From Megamerina dolium (taxonomy: Eukaryota > Arthropoda > Insecta > Diptera > Megamerinidae), in the NCBI GenBank assembly GCA_963854835.1, contig OY978527.1:26679557-26743556 (forward strand): 64,000 nt of DNA, written 5' to 3'. Positions 1-9,388 of the stretch are shown piece after piece. The notes under the pieces are model-generated. The model did no database searches, had not been told where the DNA came from, and saw nothing but the letters and a program-made list of their open reading frames with translations. Every line of letters starts with the position of its first letter. The stretch's first letter is position 1. The translations under genes and the position numbers were made by a program.

Positions 1-758
1 TTAACCTCCGAGCGCTCCAAAAATGCCTCTAAAGGAGTAAAATGTATGACCGGCCTTCACAATTTTTTACCATCCTACGTTTTTTTGAGAACTTAGCTAC
101 TATTCTGACTCATTAGGGAGGCTGCCTTTTCATTTTGGATTTTCTCAAAATCCAAACAAGACTCAACCACAACCAACAAAATCCATTTAGAAAAAATTCA
201 CAGAATATTTTTTTTCAATAAACAAAGTTACTAGTTTCGAAAGGAAATTTTCCAAAAAAAGAACATTTTTTTTCGTAGCTAGTTTCTATGTCATCCGTAG
301 TACCCCTGAATGTAAGATACCTCTATGCGGCCGGCTTTCGGTCGGCCGTAATCATAAATATCAATTTATGAAGGCAGTAAGTAGAAAGCACCGACTGAAA
401 TGTTCATACTATCAAGTATTGCATGAAGTACGATAGCTTTTATTTTCTTAGGAAACTTAAATTTCTTTTGTATTGTCTTTAGCTTAGCTATATATAATTC
501 GTTAGTACATTCTGCCATTGCGCATTACAACACACCGAAACTTCATGTTTGGAAACAATTTACAAAACAAATTTTATTTGGATTTCAACATTTACATCCT
601 CTTTGCAGTTATGCGGTCCGTAGTGCTTTTGAATCTATATTAGCTTCACGTGGCTAACCTTTCTCTTTATATATATTTATAGGTTTTTTTGTTATTGTTT
701 GGATTATATGATCTTGTTGTGATTGTATCTCTTAAAATTATGAGGTTATTCCATTACT
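1..758. other. Anonymous 5' flank, no gene seen
   Basis: AT-rich sequence with short A and T runs and no reading frame that I recognise. A small GC-rich hairpin-like stretch (cggccggc / cggtcggccg) lies near 330-350. The region ends at the target-site duplication of the LOA-like LINE. I see nothing else that I can support. Confidence 0.6.
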
Positions 759-771
759 TAGTCACTGCTGA
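759..771. repeat. 5' target-site duplication of the LOA-like LINE
   Basis: The 13-mer TAGTCACTGCTGA occurs here and again at 6134-6146. The flanking bases differ on each side (t before and g after here; a before and a after at the 3' copy). It therefore brackets 772-6133 exactly, as expected for target-primed reverse transcription. Confidence 0.92.
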
Positions 772-876
772 GGTCGGCAAAATCCTCCACTGAACCCGCC
801 TCGAGGGTGCCGACTGGAAATAGATACCACTGTTTAGCCTGTACGATGTCAGGCGGTATCTAGCTAAGATAAGGGT
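772..876 (+). ncRNA. Candidate HDV-like self-cleaving ribozyme at the LINE 5' end
   Basis: The fold was worked out by eye as a nested double pseudoknot. P1 is 772-778 (GGTCGGC) with 809-815 (GCCGACT), seven pairs starting with the G-U wobble typical of the family. P2 is 782-786 with 872-876 (one wobble). P3 is 794-797 (ACCC) with 805-808 (GGGT), closing a loop GCCTCGA that shares the CCUCG core of known HDV-like L3 loops. P4 is 821-828 (TAGATACC) with 855-862 (GGTATCTA), plus an inner stem 837-841/850-854. J4/2 (863-871) contains CTAAG, which supplies a candidate catalytic C at 864. Predicted cleavage is just before G772, exactly at the target-site duplication boundary. HDV-like ribozymes are known at the 5' ends of several LINE clades; activity here is untested. 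Confidence 0.68.
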
Positions 877-1299
877 AAGTTGGTGAGTGTTTGTTACTCT
901 TCAATAGTACAGCGTTCGGCAACGTACTCTTATCATGGTCGCAGGTGAGGGGCTGGATTAAGGTGTTAAGCGATTCGTGCCGAAAATCAGCCTGCCCCAG
1001 CCAGGCCCCTTTTTCAAATAGCCCAGTCGCTAACGTAAGCTTACGGATACCTGGCGCCCTCCGTAATAAGTAGCCTTACCTGCGTACTGCGAATCTCTGC
1101 GTAGGCGGACATTTATTTCTTTGCAACTCGTGGGAACAAGATTGATTCTAAAACCCCAAAAACCGGATCTCGATCCAAAAATCGTTAACACCCCTGGAAC
1201 CCCCAGGGTGGAACGGCGGACAATAAAGCTTCACCAGAGGCCGAGCTGTTAGCTGCACCACTCGTTCCCACCTCTGGAACTCAGAACGAAATTCCTGCA
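877..1299 (+). other. 5' UTR of the LOA-like LINE
   Basis: This is the moderately GC-rich leader between the candidate ribozyme and the first plausible ORF1 start. Only short frames occur. A 35-bp segment at 1222-1256 is a diverged direct repeat of 1374-1409, and both encode the peptide EAELLA in different frames. This suggests that the ORF1 N-terminus once extended upstream or contains an internal duplication. Confidence 0.6.
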
Positions 1300-2760
1300 A
1301 TGGCGGACAGCACTGCCTCATACGAAGTAGTGCTTATAGCCACGGCGGGAAAAGTAGTGGAGGGGGTGGTGGAAATGAGGCTTCTTTAGAAGCCGAGCTT
1401 TTAGCCAGCCCAAAATCACCTGGTGTCAACAGGTCGGCAAGGAAGCCGGTATGGAGGCAGCGTAAAATATCTGGCCGAACATCTGATGGTGTGGACGAAC
1501 ACGCTCCTAGTGGAGCGAAATCGTTAGCTTTATCAGGTGTAAGCGAAGAGGACAGAGTCTCCAGAGCAGAGCGAATCCTGTTGAAGAAACGGGAGAAGCA
1601 GAAGCGAAAGAGACAATGTAAAAGGGCCATGAAGTCGTCAGAGAAGACCATTGAGCAGCTCTCGGGCCAACTCAGTGGACTTCTGCAAGATGAGTCGCCC
1701 TTGGAGGTGGAGAACTCGGGGAAGAGGTTCAGGGGCGATAGCTCTGGAACCACTTTGAAAAGTTCAACGCCTGAGGAGCCTCATCCGAAGACAACGGAGG
1801 GGTCAATTGAGGTGGATGCTGGGAAGGATGGACAACCGTCCCTTGAGAAGGTTGATAATTCTTCCACGCAGACACCAAAAGGGGCAAGTGCTCGGAGAGA
1901 TGGACGGCCAATTATAAAGGCCGTCAGTCGCTCCAAAAGGGGCTCGAGGCCCAAGCCGGGTAGAGTAGCTCTGGGAACGACGGGGCAGGGAAATCCGACA
2001 TCGGGGGGTGATGAGCGGGGTGGAAAATCTGGAAAGATTGTTAACCCAGCGAACTCACAGTCCTCGCATGCGGCACCTGGACCGAGCGGTCTTGGCAGAG
2101 CGCCTAAACGTCGGGCTGAACAGGCAAAGGGCGAGCCCACTAGGGCGAGGAAGACTTACGCTCAAGTAGCGGAAGCTGACCTCGTTATGGGAGTTATGGA
2201 CTTGTCACTAGAGGGGCGTCTGGAGGATACTCAACTGAGTACCTTTAAGGTATCTTTGTTGGATGCCATGGAGTCCCTTGAAGACGATGTCCATAACATT
2301 GGATTTGTCGGCAGGGCAAGGGTGGAGAGCGGATTGATAGTACTAAGGTGCAAAAATCAGCTATCCAAGCAATGGCTGTGCAAGACAGTGGAGCACCTAA
2401 CCGGTTTGTGGGAGGGTGCGAAGCTCAAATGTGACAGCCTAACTGCTTTGTCGACAAAGAGGAAGATGGTGATTGTTGCTCATGGCAATGCTGTGGCCAG
2501 CGACATCATCCTCAGAAGGCTGCAGCGCCAGAACGCCTGTGTGAAGGACACTTCCAAATGGAGTGTTATCCGCACAGAAGAGTTTGGCGAGGCAGAAAGG
2601 GCAGGTGTCGTACTCACCGTGCTGTGTCCTAAGGAGGACGCAAGTCGCAGATTCTGCAAGGAAGAAGCCATTAGGGCAAGAGGTGATCCCGCGCCAGGAA
2701 CCACTAAATGTGTGTCAACTCAATATTCACCACAGCAAAGCAGCATCAGCAATGATGGTG
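1300..2760 (+). pseudogene. ORF1 (gag-like) of the LOA-like LINE, frameshifted and fused
   Basis: This is the gag-like RNA-binding protein of the LINE. The first reasonable ATG is at 1300 (MADSTASYE...), but that frame closes near 1390, while the long ORF1 frame is open from about 1227 to 2945. A single indel in the G-rich stretch around 1340-1375 would explain this. The main frame shows a very basic segment (AERILLKKREKQKRKRQ), a low-complexity Gly/Lys/Ser linker, the short motif TYAQVAE, and a globular domain at roughly 2180-2640. That domain resembles those in other insect LINE ORF1 proteins; I do not name it firmly. No CCHC zinc knuckles are visible before the join to ORF2. Downstream, the same frame runs into endonuclease sequence because of an internal deletion, giving an artificial 484-codon fused frame. 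It is not expected to be functional. Confidence 0.75.
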
Positions 2761-3172
2761 CGAGATCATTTATGATAGCATCAGCATACCTTCCATACGA
2801 TTCTCCAGACGAACCACCTTCGAGAGAGGTGGAAGCTCTAGTGAGATTCTGTGATGGAAAGGGGGTTGGTCTGATCTTAGGCTGCGATGCCAATGCGCAC
2901 AGTTCTGTGTGGGGCAGCAGCAATGAAAACTATAGAGGAGAGTAGTGTCTACTCGAATTTATAGAAAGATTTGGTCTACAAGTTGGGGAACAGAATCGAC
3001 CTTTGTGGACGCACGTCGTTGCGAGGTCATTGATGTTACTCTGACGAATGTCAAAATGTTGGATAGGATTTTGGATTGGAGGGTTGTGGATAAACTAACC
3101 ATGTCGGACCACAGGACCATTCAGTTTGGGTTACGTCCGATAAAAGACATAGGAACGACTGTAGAATGGTAA
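2706..3172 (+). pseudogene. ORF2, APE-type endonuclease domain, internally deleted
   Basis: This is the LINE endonuclease that nicks target DNA. The N-terminal strand is visible at about 2706-2760 in one frame (LNVCQLNIHHSKAAS, with the motif-I Asn). Only ~25 codons later, in another frame, comes the AYLPYD and GCDANAHSSVWGS region (family GDFNAHH-like motif). APE domains normally place these about 90-100 residues apart, so some 200 bp or more is missing, with the junction near 2755-2775. An in-frame TAG lies at 2943, and a frameshift follows near 2985-3000. The C-terminal part (VDARRCEVIDVTLTN, then SDHR) continues in a third frame to 3172. The domain cannot be active. Confidence 0.82.
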
Positions 3173-5138
3173 GGATACCGAAACGAACGGATTGTACAAG
3201 GTACTGCGAAGTTTTTGAGGAATTATTGCCAAGGAGGTTTAAGAGACCTAGAACAACCGCAGATGTTGAGCATCAGGTGAGGGTTATCAGCTCAGCCATG
3301 ATCAAAGCATTTGAAGCTTCATGTCCTCTGACGGTAGTGGACGACGGAGATCCCACTCCATGGTGGAATGGGGAACTGGAATCCATGAAAAAGGAGACAA
3401 GGAAGGCTTTTAATCGTCACATGAGAGGGGACCCCAACTCATGGGACGACTACAAGTCAAAGAAAAGGGAGCTGAAGAAGACTCTACGCAACCGTAAAAG
3501 GAAAACGTGGTGGGAATTCTGCTCAAATATGCAAGATATGACCGATGTATGTAGATTACAGAGGATCATATCAAAGGACCCGGTGTCAAAGTTGGGATTA
3601 ATTCGCAAAACGAATGGATCCTTTACAGAGACAATCGGAGAGTCACTGAAATACCTGATGGAGGTGTATTTTCCAGGAAGCTTTAGATCGGAAGATCCTT
3701 GGGAAGCAACCCGCAAGGGTGCAAACAGGAATGAAAGATTAGAAGCTGAAAGGATAGTCACCAGAGATGGAGTGATAAACGCCATTAAGCGTTTCTCTCC
3801 ATTCAAAACAGCGGGTACAGACGGGATATTTCCAGCCCTACTTCAGTGGGGTGCAGGAGCTCTGGTTTACAGGCTTCTGGGAATATTTACTACTTGCCTG
3901 GCTACAGGATATATCCCGATTCAATGGAGAGAGACTAAGGTTGTCTTTCTTCCAAAGCCGTGAAAAAGGGACTACTCAGAGGCTAAATCTTTCCGGCCGG
4001 TTAGCTTGACCTCCTTTCTGCTTAAATGTATGGACTACATGGAAAGGACAATGCTTCTGACAAAACCACTGAGCAGGTGTCAGCACGCGTACAGAGCTGG
4101 CAAATCCACTGAAACGGCCCTGCACGAACTCGTTCGCGTAGCGTAGAGTGAACTGTCTTGTGGAGGGATATCTATGTCTACTTTAATGGATATAGAAGGT
4201 GCCTTTGAGAAGATTGGTTTCGATAAGCTATAAGGTGGGTGGACAGCATACTGAGGAAAAGGGCAATAAACTTTCAAAATGGGAGTTACAGACTCAGAGG
4301 TAGGGTAGTCAAAGGGTGTCCACAGGGGGGAGTATTATCGCCAATCCTTTGGAACATCACGGTCGATTCCCTACTTCAGCTTCTGGACTCAAAAGGCATA
4401 CACACCGTCGGGTATGCAGATGACATAGCGGTAACTGTGAGCGGTAAGTTCCTGGACACTATTTATGATACCATGAGAGGTGCACTCAAAATGGTTGAAG
4501 GATGGTGCACGGAATAAGGTCTCTCCGTAAATGCTAGTAAGTCGGAAACAGTACTCTTTACTAAAAGGAGGATTGGACTAACAATAGACCCTCTTAGGCT
4601 TTTTGGATCGAACATCAACGCCTCCAAGGAAGTAAAGTATCTAGGTGTCATCCTGGATAACAAGCTGACTTGGAATAGTCACGTCGATGACAAGATCCAG
4701 AAGGGCAAGCGGGTATTGCATCAGTGTAAGAGAGTGTTCGGTCTCATGTGGGGAATTACTCCCAGAGCAGCGCACTGGATCTACACAACGATGGTCAGGC
4801 CCTTAGTAACGTATGTTGCTGTGGTCTGGTGGCCTAAGGTCACCCAAAAGACCGCGAAAAGCAAGTTAGATAGGGTGCAAAGAATGGCTTGTATTGGGAT
4901 TACCGGAGCTATCCGGACGACCCCAGTAGAAGCATTGGAAGTCTTTCTCGGGCTGCTGCCGTTGGACTTGCATATTATGAAGTCAGCGGCATTAACAGCA
5001 TTACGTCTAAAGACAACCAATAATTGGTATGGATTCGGCACGGAGATAGGGCACAGGGGCATCCTGTCACTGCTATATAGCAGTGTAAAGGAGGCGCAAA
5101 TACCAATGGAGGGAATGGGTAGGCTGAAGATGACTTAA
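3166..5138 (+). pseudogene. ORF2, reverse transcriptase domain, multiple stops
   Basis: This is the reverse transcriptase for target-primed reverse transcription. From 3166 the frame reads through a linker (WWN at ~3361, family WWN/WW-like) into the RT core: FKTAGTDGIFPALLQ, the SFRPVSLTSFLLK motif after a TGA at 3961, and YRAGKSTETALHEL before a TAG at 4144. Next come the LMDIEGAF catalytic Asp region and a stop with a frame change near 4212. The second half (4239 onward) has VKGCPQGGVLSPILWN and the catalytic YADD at 4413-4424. A TAA at 4515 interrupts SVNASKSE and VKYLGVILDN. The thumb and connection continue to a TAA at 5136. Catalytic residues survive, but at least five stops and frame changes kill the frame. 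The TGA at 3961 sits where relatives have Gly. Confidence 0.88.
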
Positions 5139-5191
5139 AATTCACACAGAACACTCATTGAACACATGATGTATGTGAGGAAAATAACATC

Positions 5192-6034
5192 AGTATTTTT
5201 ACAGATGGTTCATTAATGGATGGCAGAGCGGGTGCTGGAATCTTCTCTAAAGAGTTGGGACTGGCATGCACTCTGAATCTGTGAAGATACGTATCGGTCT
5301 ATCAAGCAGAAATGCTTGGTCTAATGCATGCGCTAGACCATCTACTGGATGGAAAGGTGCAAGGTAAGAAAATCTTGCTAGCACTCGATAACCAGGCGGT
5401 GGTCTGGCTGCTGCAACAACCTACGGTATCTACTAAGTTGGCGCTCGAATATGTTCAGAAACTTAATGGGTGTGCTCGTAGTAATGCGATTACTCTTATG
5501 TGGGTGAAGGGACACATTGGTATAGAACAGAATGAAGCTGCAGACGCCTTGGCTAGACAAGGATCTGAAGCTGAATTTTATGGACCGGAACCAGTAGTTG
5601 CTCTCAGCAGAGGAACGGTGAAGGCAAAGGTTGAAGAGTGGATAGAGAAACTTCATCTCACGAGATGGGAGAACTTATCTACTTGTAGACAGGCAAAGGC
5701 TTCGTTGAGGCTATCAAAGGGCAGTGAATCGGCGAGGGCTCTCGGTATAGGACGAATGACTCTAAGCTGGTTGACTGCATTAATAACTGGGCATGGCAAT
5801 TTCAGGTACCACCTCAGCCAGATGGGTCTTGTTGATGGGGAGGATGCTGATATTTGCAGATTATGCATGGAAGAGGCAGAGACAGCGGCGCACATAGTGT
5901 GCCAGTGTCCTGCATTGGCAAGCAGGATGATGTCCACACTAGGTCGCCAATTTATTGATGAACTCGAAATGTGGAACATACTCCACAAAGACATGCTTGA
6001 AATAACGCGTGATGTTATTAAAGGAAGGAAGTAG
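5192..6034 (+). pseudogene. ORF2, RNase H domain and C-terminal Cys/His motif
   Basis: The RNase H domain removes template RNA during element replication. All four expected acidic residues are visible: FTDGS (Asp at 5204), QAEMLGL, LALDNQAVV and NEAADALA. The motif WVKGHIGIEQNE is also present. One TGA at 5281 interrupts the frame at LNL*RYVSVYQAE, where relatives usually have Gly. After that, 5312-6034 stays open for 240 codons. The C-terminus carries ITGHGNFRYHL and CRLCMEEAETAAHIVCQC, a C-X2-C-X8-H-X4-C motif typical of this LINE group. This is the best-preserved part of ORF2. A frame change just after the stop at 5136 separates it from the RT. Confidence 0.88.
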
Positions 6035-6133
6035 AATAATTCTGCAACCGAACAAATAATTAACACACGATTTGAGGGACGAAAAGGGACCCATATAAGT
6101 GGTCTGATTCGTCTAATCCCTAAAATATATATA
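6035..6133 (+). other. 3' UTR and TA-rich tail of the LOA-like LINE
   Basis: This short 3' UTR ends in gggacccatataagtggtc, then taatccctaaa and a TA-rich tail. The same terminal ~45 bp recurs as an isolated insertion at 35268-35316, which confirms the 3' boundary independently. Confidence 0.85.
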
Positions 6134-6146
6134 TAGTCACTGCTGA
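6134..6146. repeat. 3' target-site duplication of the LOA-like LINE
   Basis: This is a perfect copy of the 13-mer TAGTCACTGCTGA at 759-771. Confidence 0.92.
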
Positions 6147-7364
6147 ACGGAAGACGTACTTCGGAACTATAAAGTCGTTATTATGCGGATGTTAATATGT
6201 GTCTGTTCGTTTGCTTAGCTATGACATCCAGATTTGATGTATACTATTGATGAGTACTCGGAATGATGATATCGAGTCCATGCAGATATTAACAAAAAAC
6301 CAATAAATTCTATATCTTAATGCAATTTCATAGGCATATACATCTATTACCTGGATATATAAACGTTTAATGCAAACAATAATTTTCTTCATTCTTTGAT
6401 GCTATAAGTATTTCTTAAAGTGTATATTCGAATCATATGTATGAGTATCTACATAAACATATATTTATCTACATTTATGCACACGCTTACGTGATACAGA
6501 GCAGCTGCTGATAACGTTACGATGGCTGTTGATTTGCAGTGCTTTTGTTATTTTTGGTTTATAATACGTATACTCGTATAACCTTTAACATATAAGCAAG
6601 TAGAGTAAAGACTTGTATACAAATATAAATATGTTTGTTCAAAGGCGAAAGTTGAAAGAAGACAGTATAAAATAATCATAAAAAATAACAGAAACGACAA
6701 ATAAAATTCATAAGCGTAGTTAATTTTATTATGTCACATCGTAAAAAGTTGAATTTTACAAGATACGCATATGAATATATACAAGTACAAATCGTATATG
6801 TTGCGATATTCTGTGTGTATGTATGTATATGTGTGTGAATATGTATAGTGTATGTACACTATACTACCCATGAACATATCCTTAAACAGAACTATAATAG
6901 AAAAACGGAAATTTTTACCTTATTTGAATACAAATTGATAATAGTAACAAGACACTATAATCAACAAACAATAAACAAATAAATAGCGTAAAGCGGAAGT
7001 AGCAATGTCGTAAGAAACAATATTATTTTTAGTGTTAACAATTTATTGTCGGAGTAGTTATGTAACATCCATATGCACTATGCACTCCTACGTACTAGTA
7101 CGTATGTACATAAATCCTACACGCAAGATGTTTTTCTATGTACTATATGCTGATTGTTGCTGCCGCAGCAATACAAAAATAGACAGAGATGTTAAATCAT
7201 TTGTAAGAACTTTTGTAATGAAAAAAAAATCTACTTTTATAATCTAGATCTCAACAATGAAATTATTTAAAAAAAATGAAATTATTATCTAACATATAAG
7301 TGACTGCTCCACATTCTGCTAATACACTCTGAACTCCGAACACATCCGAATAAGTATATATATA
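6147..7364. other. Anonymous AT-rich DNA
   Basis: No supported gene. It contains GT/AT-rich simple sequence around 6810-6850 and a small perfect inverted repeat at 6843-6864 (gtatagtgta, loop tg, tacactatac). Short frames such as 7032-7247 show no recognisable domain. Confidence 0.5.
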
Positions 7365-7366
7365 TA

Positions 7367-8608
7367 CAAGGTGCGACAATTATGTATTAAGACTCGAACC
7401 ATATCTCAGCAACCAAGCACGCCATTTATGTGTGAGCACATGCGTTTTGAAGCTTCAACCTTCCTCTACTAACTGTCACAATTTCATGGCATTTGGTTGA
7501 CATTTAAAGTTTATTGAAATTCATTTTACAAAACACATGTTCGTTTGATGTTGAAATTTTAACATGGAGCAAAGAGCGGTTATTAAATTCCACGCAAAAA
7601 TTGGTAAAAGTGCATCAGAAACATTCGGAATGATGCAGCGTATGGCGAAGCTTCTTTATGAAGATCCAATGTTTTTATATGGCATTACCGGTTTGTGGAT
7701 GGCAGAGAGTCGCTGGAAGATGAAATTAAAGAAGGAAGGCCAATTTCAGTGCGGACGCCGGAAGCCATCCTGAAAGTTCGAGATTTTATTACAGAAGACC
7801 GCAATGCTTCAGTGAAAATGATAGAAGAGGCCTTAAACATTCTACTATTCAACTATCCGACTCATTCTTCAGGATTTGGGCAAAACAAAGGTCTGCGCGA
7901 GATTTGTTCCACACACATTGACCGAGGACCAAAAATTAATGAGAGTCAGTCATTCTAGAGACATGGTTGCAGCTGCAGAAAATGATCTAAACTTCCTGAA
8001 ACAATTGTTACGGGTGATGAAACATGGTGTTTCCAATACGATCCAGAAACCAAGAGTCAAATTGCGGAATGAAAATCAAAAAACTCCCCACCAAAAAAAC
8101 ACGAAAAGTTTCATCAAAAATCAAAACAATGCTCATCACATTCTTCTATAGCAAAGGAATTATCCACAAAGAATTTGTTCCAAATGGTCAAACAGTTACT
8201 TCCGCATGTAACCTCGAAGTTTTGAAGCGTTTGATGTCCAGAATCCGTCGTGTTTGACCAGAATACCGCGATCCAAAAACTTTGCCTCTGTTGCTCGGAA
8301 TCAGGTCTGAGTGTTGAATCACCCGCCGTATTCACCTGATTTGGCACCGTGCTACTTCTCTTGTTCCCAAAACTGAAACTGAAGTTGAAAGAATGATTTT
8401 TTGATTACATTCAGACCGTATAACGGGCTTCGACGAGGGCACTGAGCAAATGAGCTGGAACACGCGTTTTAATCACTATTAAATCGATGTAACAAGTGTA
8501 TTGAATTAGAAGGAGAATATTTCGAATAAATATACCGAAAAATTAGCAGATATCGTGTTTTAATTGTGTTTTCTAGAGGCAGTCTTAATACATAATTGTC
8601 GCACCTTG
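7367..8608 (+). mobile_element. mariner-type DNA transposon, decayed
   Basis: The 1242-bp element has ~28-bp terminal inverted repeats. The left end begins caaggtgcgacaattatg, and the right end is its inverse (cataattgtcgcaccttg). It is flanked by TA on both sides (7365-7366 and 8609-8610), as required for mariner. The length suits a near full-size element. A second, internally deleted member with the same ends lies at 35138-35784. Confidence 0.93.
7564..8529 (+). pseudogene. mariner transposase, frameshifted, third catalytic Asp lost
   Basis: This is the DD34D-type transposase of the mariner. The start is the ATG at 7564 (MEQRAVIKFHAKIGKSAS, the usual helix-turn-helix N-terminus). Pieces of the catalytic core follow in shifting frames: FVPHTLTEDQK, then GDETWCFQYDPETK near 8013-8050, a KTMLITFF segment near 8128 and IHKEFVPNGQTV. 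The last signature reads LNHPPYSPDLAPCYFS, where the family and the sister copy at 35.3 kb have CDFF. The third catalytic Asp codon is therefore changed (gac to tac), and a one-base deletion follows. The frame ends EGEYFE at a TAA (8527-8529), the normal C-terminus. Several frameshifts and stops make it non-functional. Confidence 0.88.
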
Positions 8609-8610
8609 TA

Positions 8611-8986
8611 CATATAATTAGTTATGGAATAGACATATAAAAAGCATTATCAATGAGGTTCTAACAGGCGGATTCCGTGGGTTTGGAAGTTTCCATAAAA
8701 ATGCACAAGCCGAAAAATTAGTTCATTGGGTGAGGTGAATAGCATCACATCGAGGCCAAAGTGGCAGGTCATCTCTGTCGTAAATGTAATAAAATGTATA
8801 ACGACTCCAATTAATTTTTTATTCCTAACATTTTGCCCGAATATAATTACACAAAATTCATGTTAAATTGACTCCCATTGCACCCAGAGTGCTCCTAGAG
8901 ATATAAAATATATAAATAACACCGGTTCATGTATGTTTTCCATCACTATTCCCGAACACATTTATTCTCTATCTCTAACCCTTGGT
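8611..8986. other. Anonymous AT-rich DNA
   Basis: I see nothing recognisable between the mariner and the first SINE. Confidence 0.5.
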
Positions 8987-9001
8987 GGGTGTTCTTCCAT
9001 A

Positions 9002-9373
9002 AAATAAATAAATATGTGGCACTTATAAGCTCCGATGGGCTCATTGGCCGAGCTTCTCTTTCATTACTGTTGTGAGTGTTAAATTTTGGACAGTATTAGA
9101 AGGGACCTACTTATTTTAGCCGGTCCCGAACGGTAGAACTCTTCCGACATCACTTTTTCTGAGTTTGTCACATAGTCCTTTTAGAAGCTTTGCCATGGCA
9201 AATTATTACTGCCGGAAGAATTGCCAATTGATTGCCGACAGGTGAGAATCGTCCCAAAGAAAAATCTGTTCGATATTAAATTTGTTATGCTTCAGCCGGG
9301 GATTGAACCCACGATATACAGATCTACAGAAGGCCAACACACTAACCACTGAGCTACGGCACCCACTAGATAC
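9002..9373 (-). mobile_element. tRNA-derived SINE, copy 1
   Basis: On the minus strand it starts gggtgccgtagctcagtgg, containing a pol III A-box-like TAGCTCAGTGGTTAG. A B-box-like GGTTCAATCCCC follows ~35 bp later. A tRNA-unrelated body and a 3' end GCCACATATTTATTTA complete it. It is flanked by a 15-bp target-site duplication, gggtgttcttccata (8987-9001) and gggtgttctcccata (9374-9388), with one mismatch. Four more copies occur in this window. Confidence 0.92.
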
Positions 9374-9388
9374 GGGTGTTCTCCCATA

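Larger units (their letters stand above)
772..6133 (+). mobile_element. LOA-like (I/LOA group) non-LTR retrotransposon, end-to-end but decayed
   Basis: This 5362-bp element is bounded by a perfect 13-bp target-site duplication. It has a 5' UTR of roughly 0.5 kb, a gag-like ORF1, and an ORF2 with APE endonuclease, reverse transcriptase, RNase H and a C-terminal Cys/His motif. A ~100-bp 3' UTR follows, with a short TA-rich tail (ATATATATA) instead of poly(A). RNase H downstream of the RT, together with the GH-C/N-F/L-N-Y-H-L motif and terminal CCHC, is typical of the I/LOA side of the LINE tree; the exact clade is inference. The coding region has several stops, frameshifts and at least one internal deletion, so this copy is dead, yet both ends are preserved. 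Confidence 0.9.

Noticed and set aside
891..1073. 60-codon frame in the LINE 5' UTR
   Set aside because: No domain, and it precedes ORF1 inside a leader with other short frames; chance ORF.
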